This document shows, piece after piece, positions 6,924-6,932 of a stretch of DNA of 6,932 nucleotides (positions are counted from its first letter, which is position 1; each line of letters opens with the position of its first letter). Source of the stretch: DASQHY01 sp035602605. GTDB taxonomy: Bacteria; Acidobacteriota; Terriglobia; Acidiferrales; UBA7541. The notes below the pieces were generated by a model. That model ran no database searches. It saw only the letters and a program-made list of their open reading frames with translations, and was not told the origin of the DNA. The stretch lies in NCBI GenBank assembly GCA_035602605.1, contig DATNLZ010000072.1, forward strand, positions 1-6,932, read 5' to 3'. Made by a program: the position numbers and the translations under genes.

Positions 6924-6932
6924 GTTACATCC

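Noticed and set aside
1..6932. CRISPR array, insertion sequence, tRNA/rRNA or prophage signals
   Set aside because: No regularly spaced direct repeats, terminal inverted repeats, transposase frames or RNA-gene-like segments were found by eye.

Overview
The window carries a complete tripartite RND efflux operon flanked by two genes that point to an Acidobacteriota-like (Terriglobia/Koribacter-type) soil bacterium. The taxonomic guess is an inference. It rests on moderately GC-rich coding DNA, on the small secreted protein at the right end, which resembles a family I know mainly from Acidobacteria, and on the pump clade. Nothing here (rRNA, marker gene) proves it.

Layout, all on the + strand. 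1-196: the last 64 codons of a SYLF/Ysc84-type lipid-binding protein, cut by the window edge. 197-253: a short gap with a perfect 7-bp hairpin and no convincing promoter. 254-3427: an RND inner-membrane pump of 1057 aa. 3460-4689: its periplasmic adaptor (membrane fusion protein), 409 aa from the preferred start. 4686-6188: a NodT/TolC-type outer-membrane lipoprotein channel, 500 aa, whose GTG start overlaps the adaptor's stop codon. 6189-6533: a 345-base non-coding region with a C-rich, G-poor stretch downstream of the operon and a plausible promoter upstream of the last gene. 6534-6923: a 129-aa exported protein of unknown function.

How the genes work together: the pump, adaptor and channel supply all three layers of a drug/solute exporter spanning inner membrane, periplasm and outer membrane. 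The tight spacing (32 nt, then a 4-nt overlap) supports a single transcript. The substrate cannot be read from the sequence, and no local regulator (TetR, MarR, two-component) lies within the window. The SYLF gene only 57 nt upstream may share the transcript.

I do not see a previously undescribed system. The most notable points are the loss of the AcrB Lys940-type proton-relay residue in the pump (Ser955 instead), the SYLF-to-pump linkage with an intervening hairpin, and the lineage-specific secreted protein.
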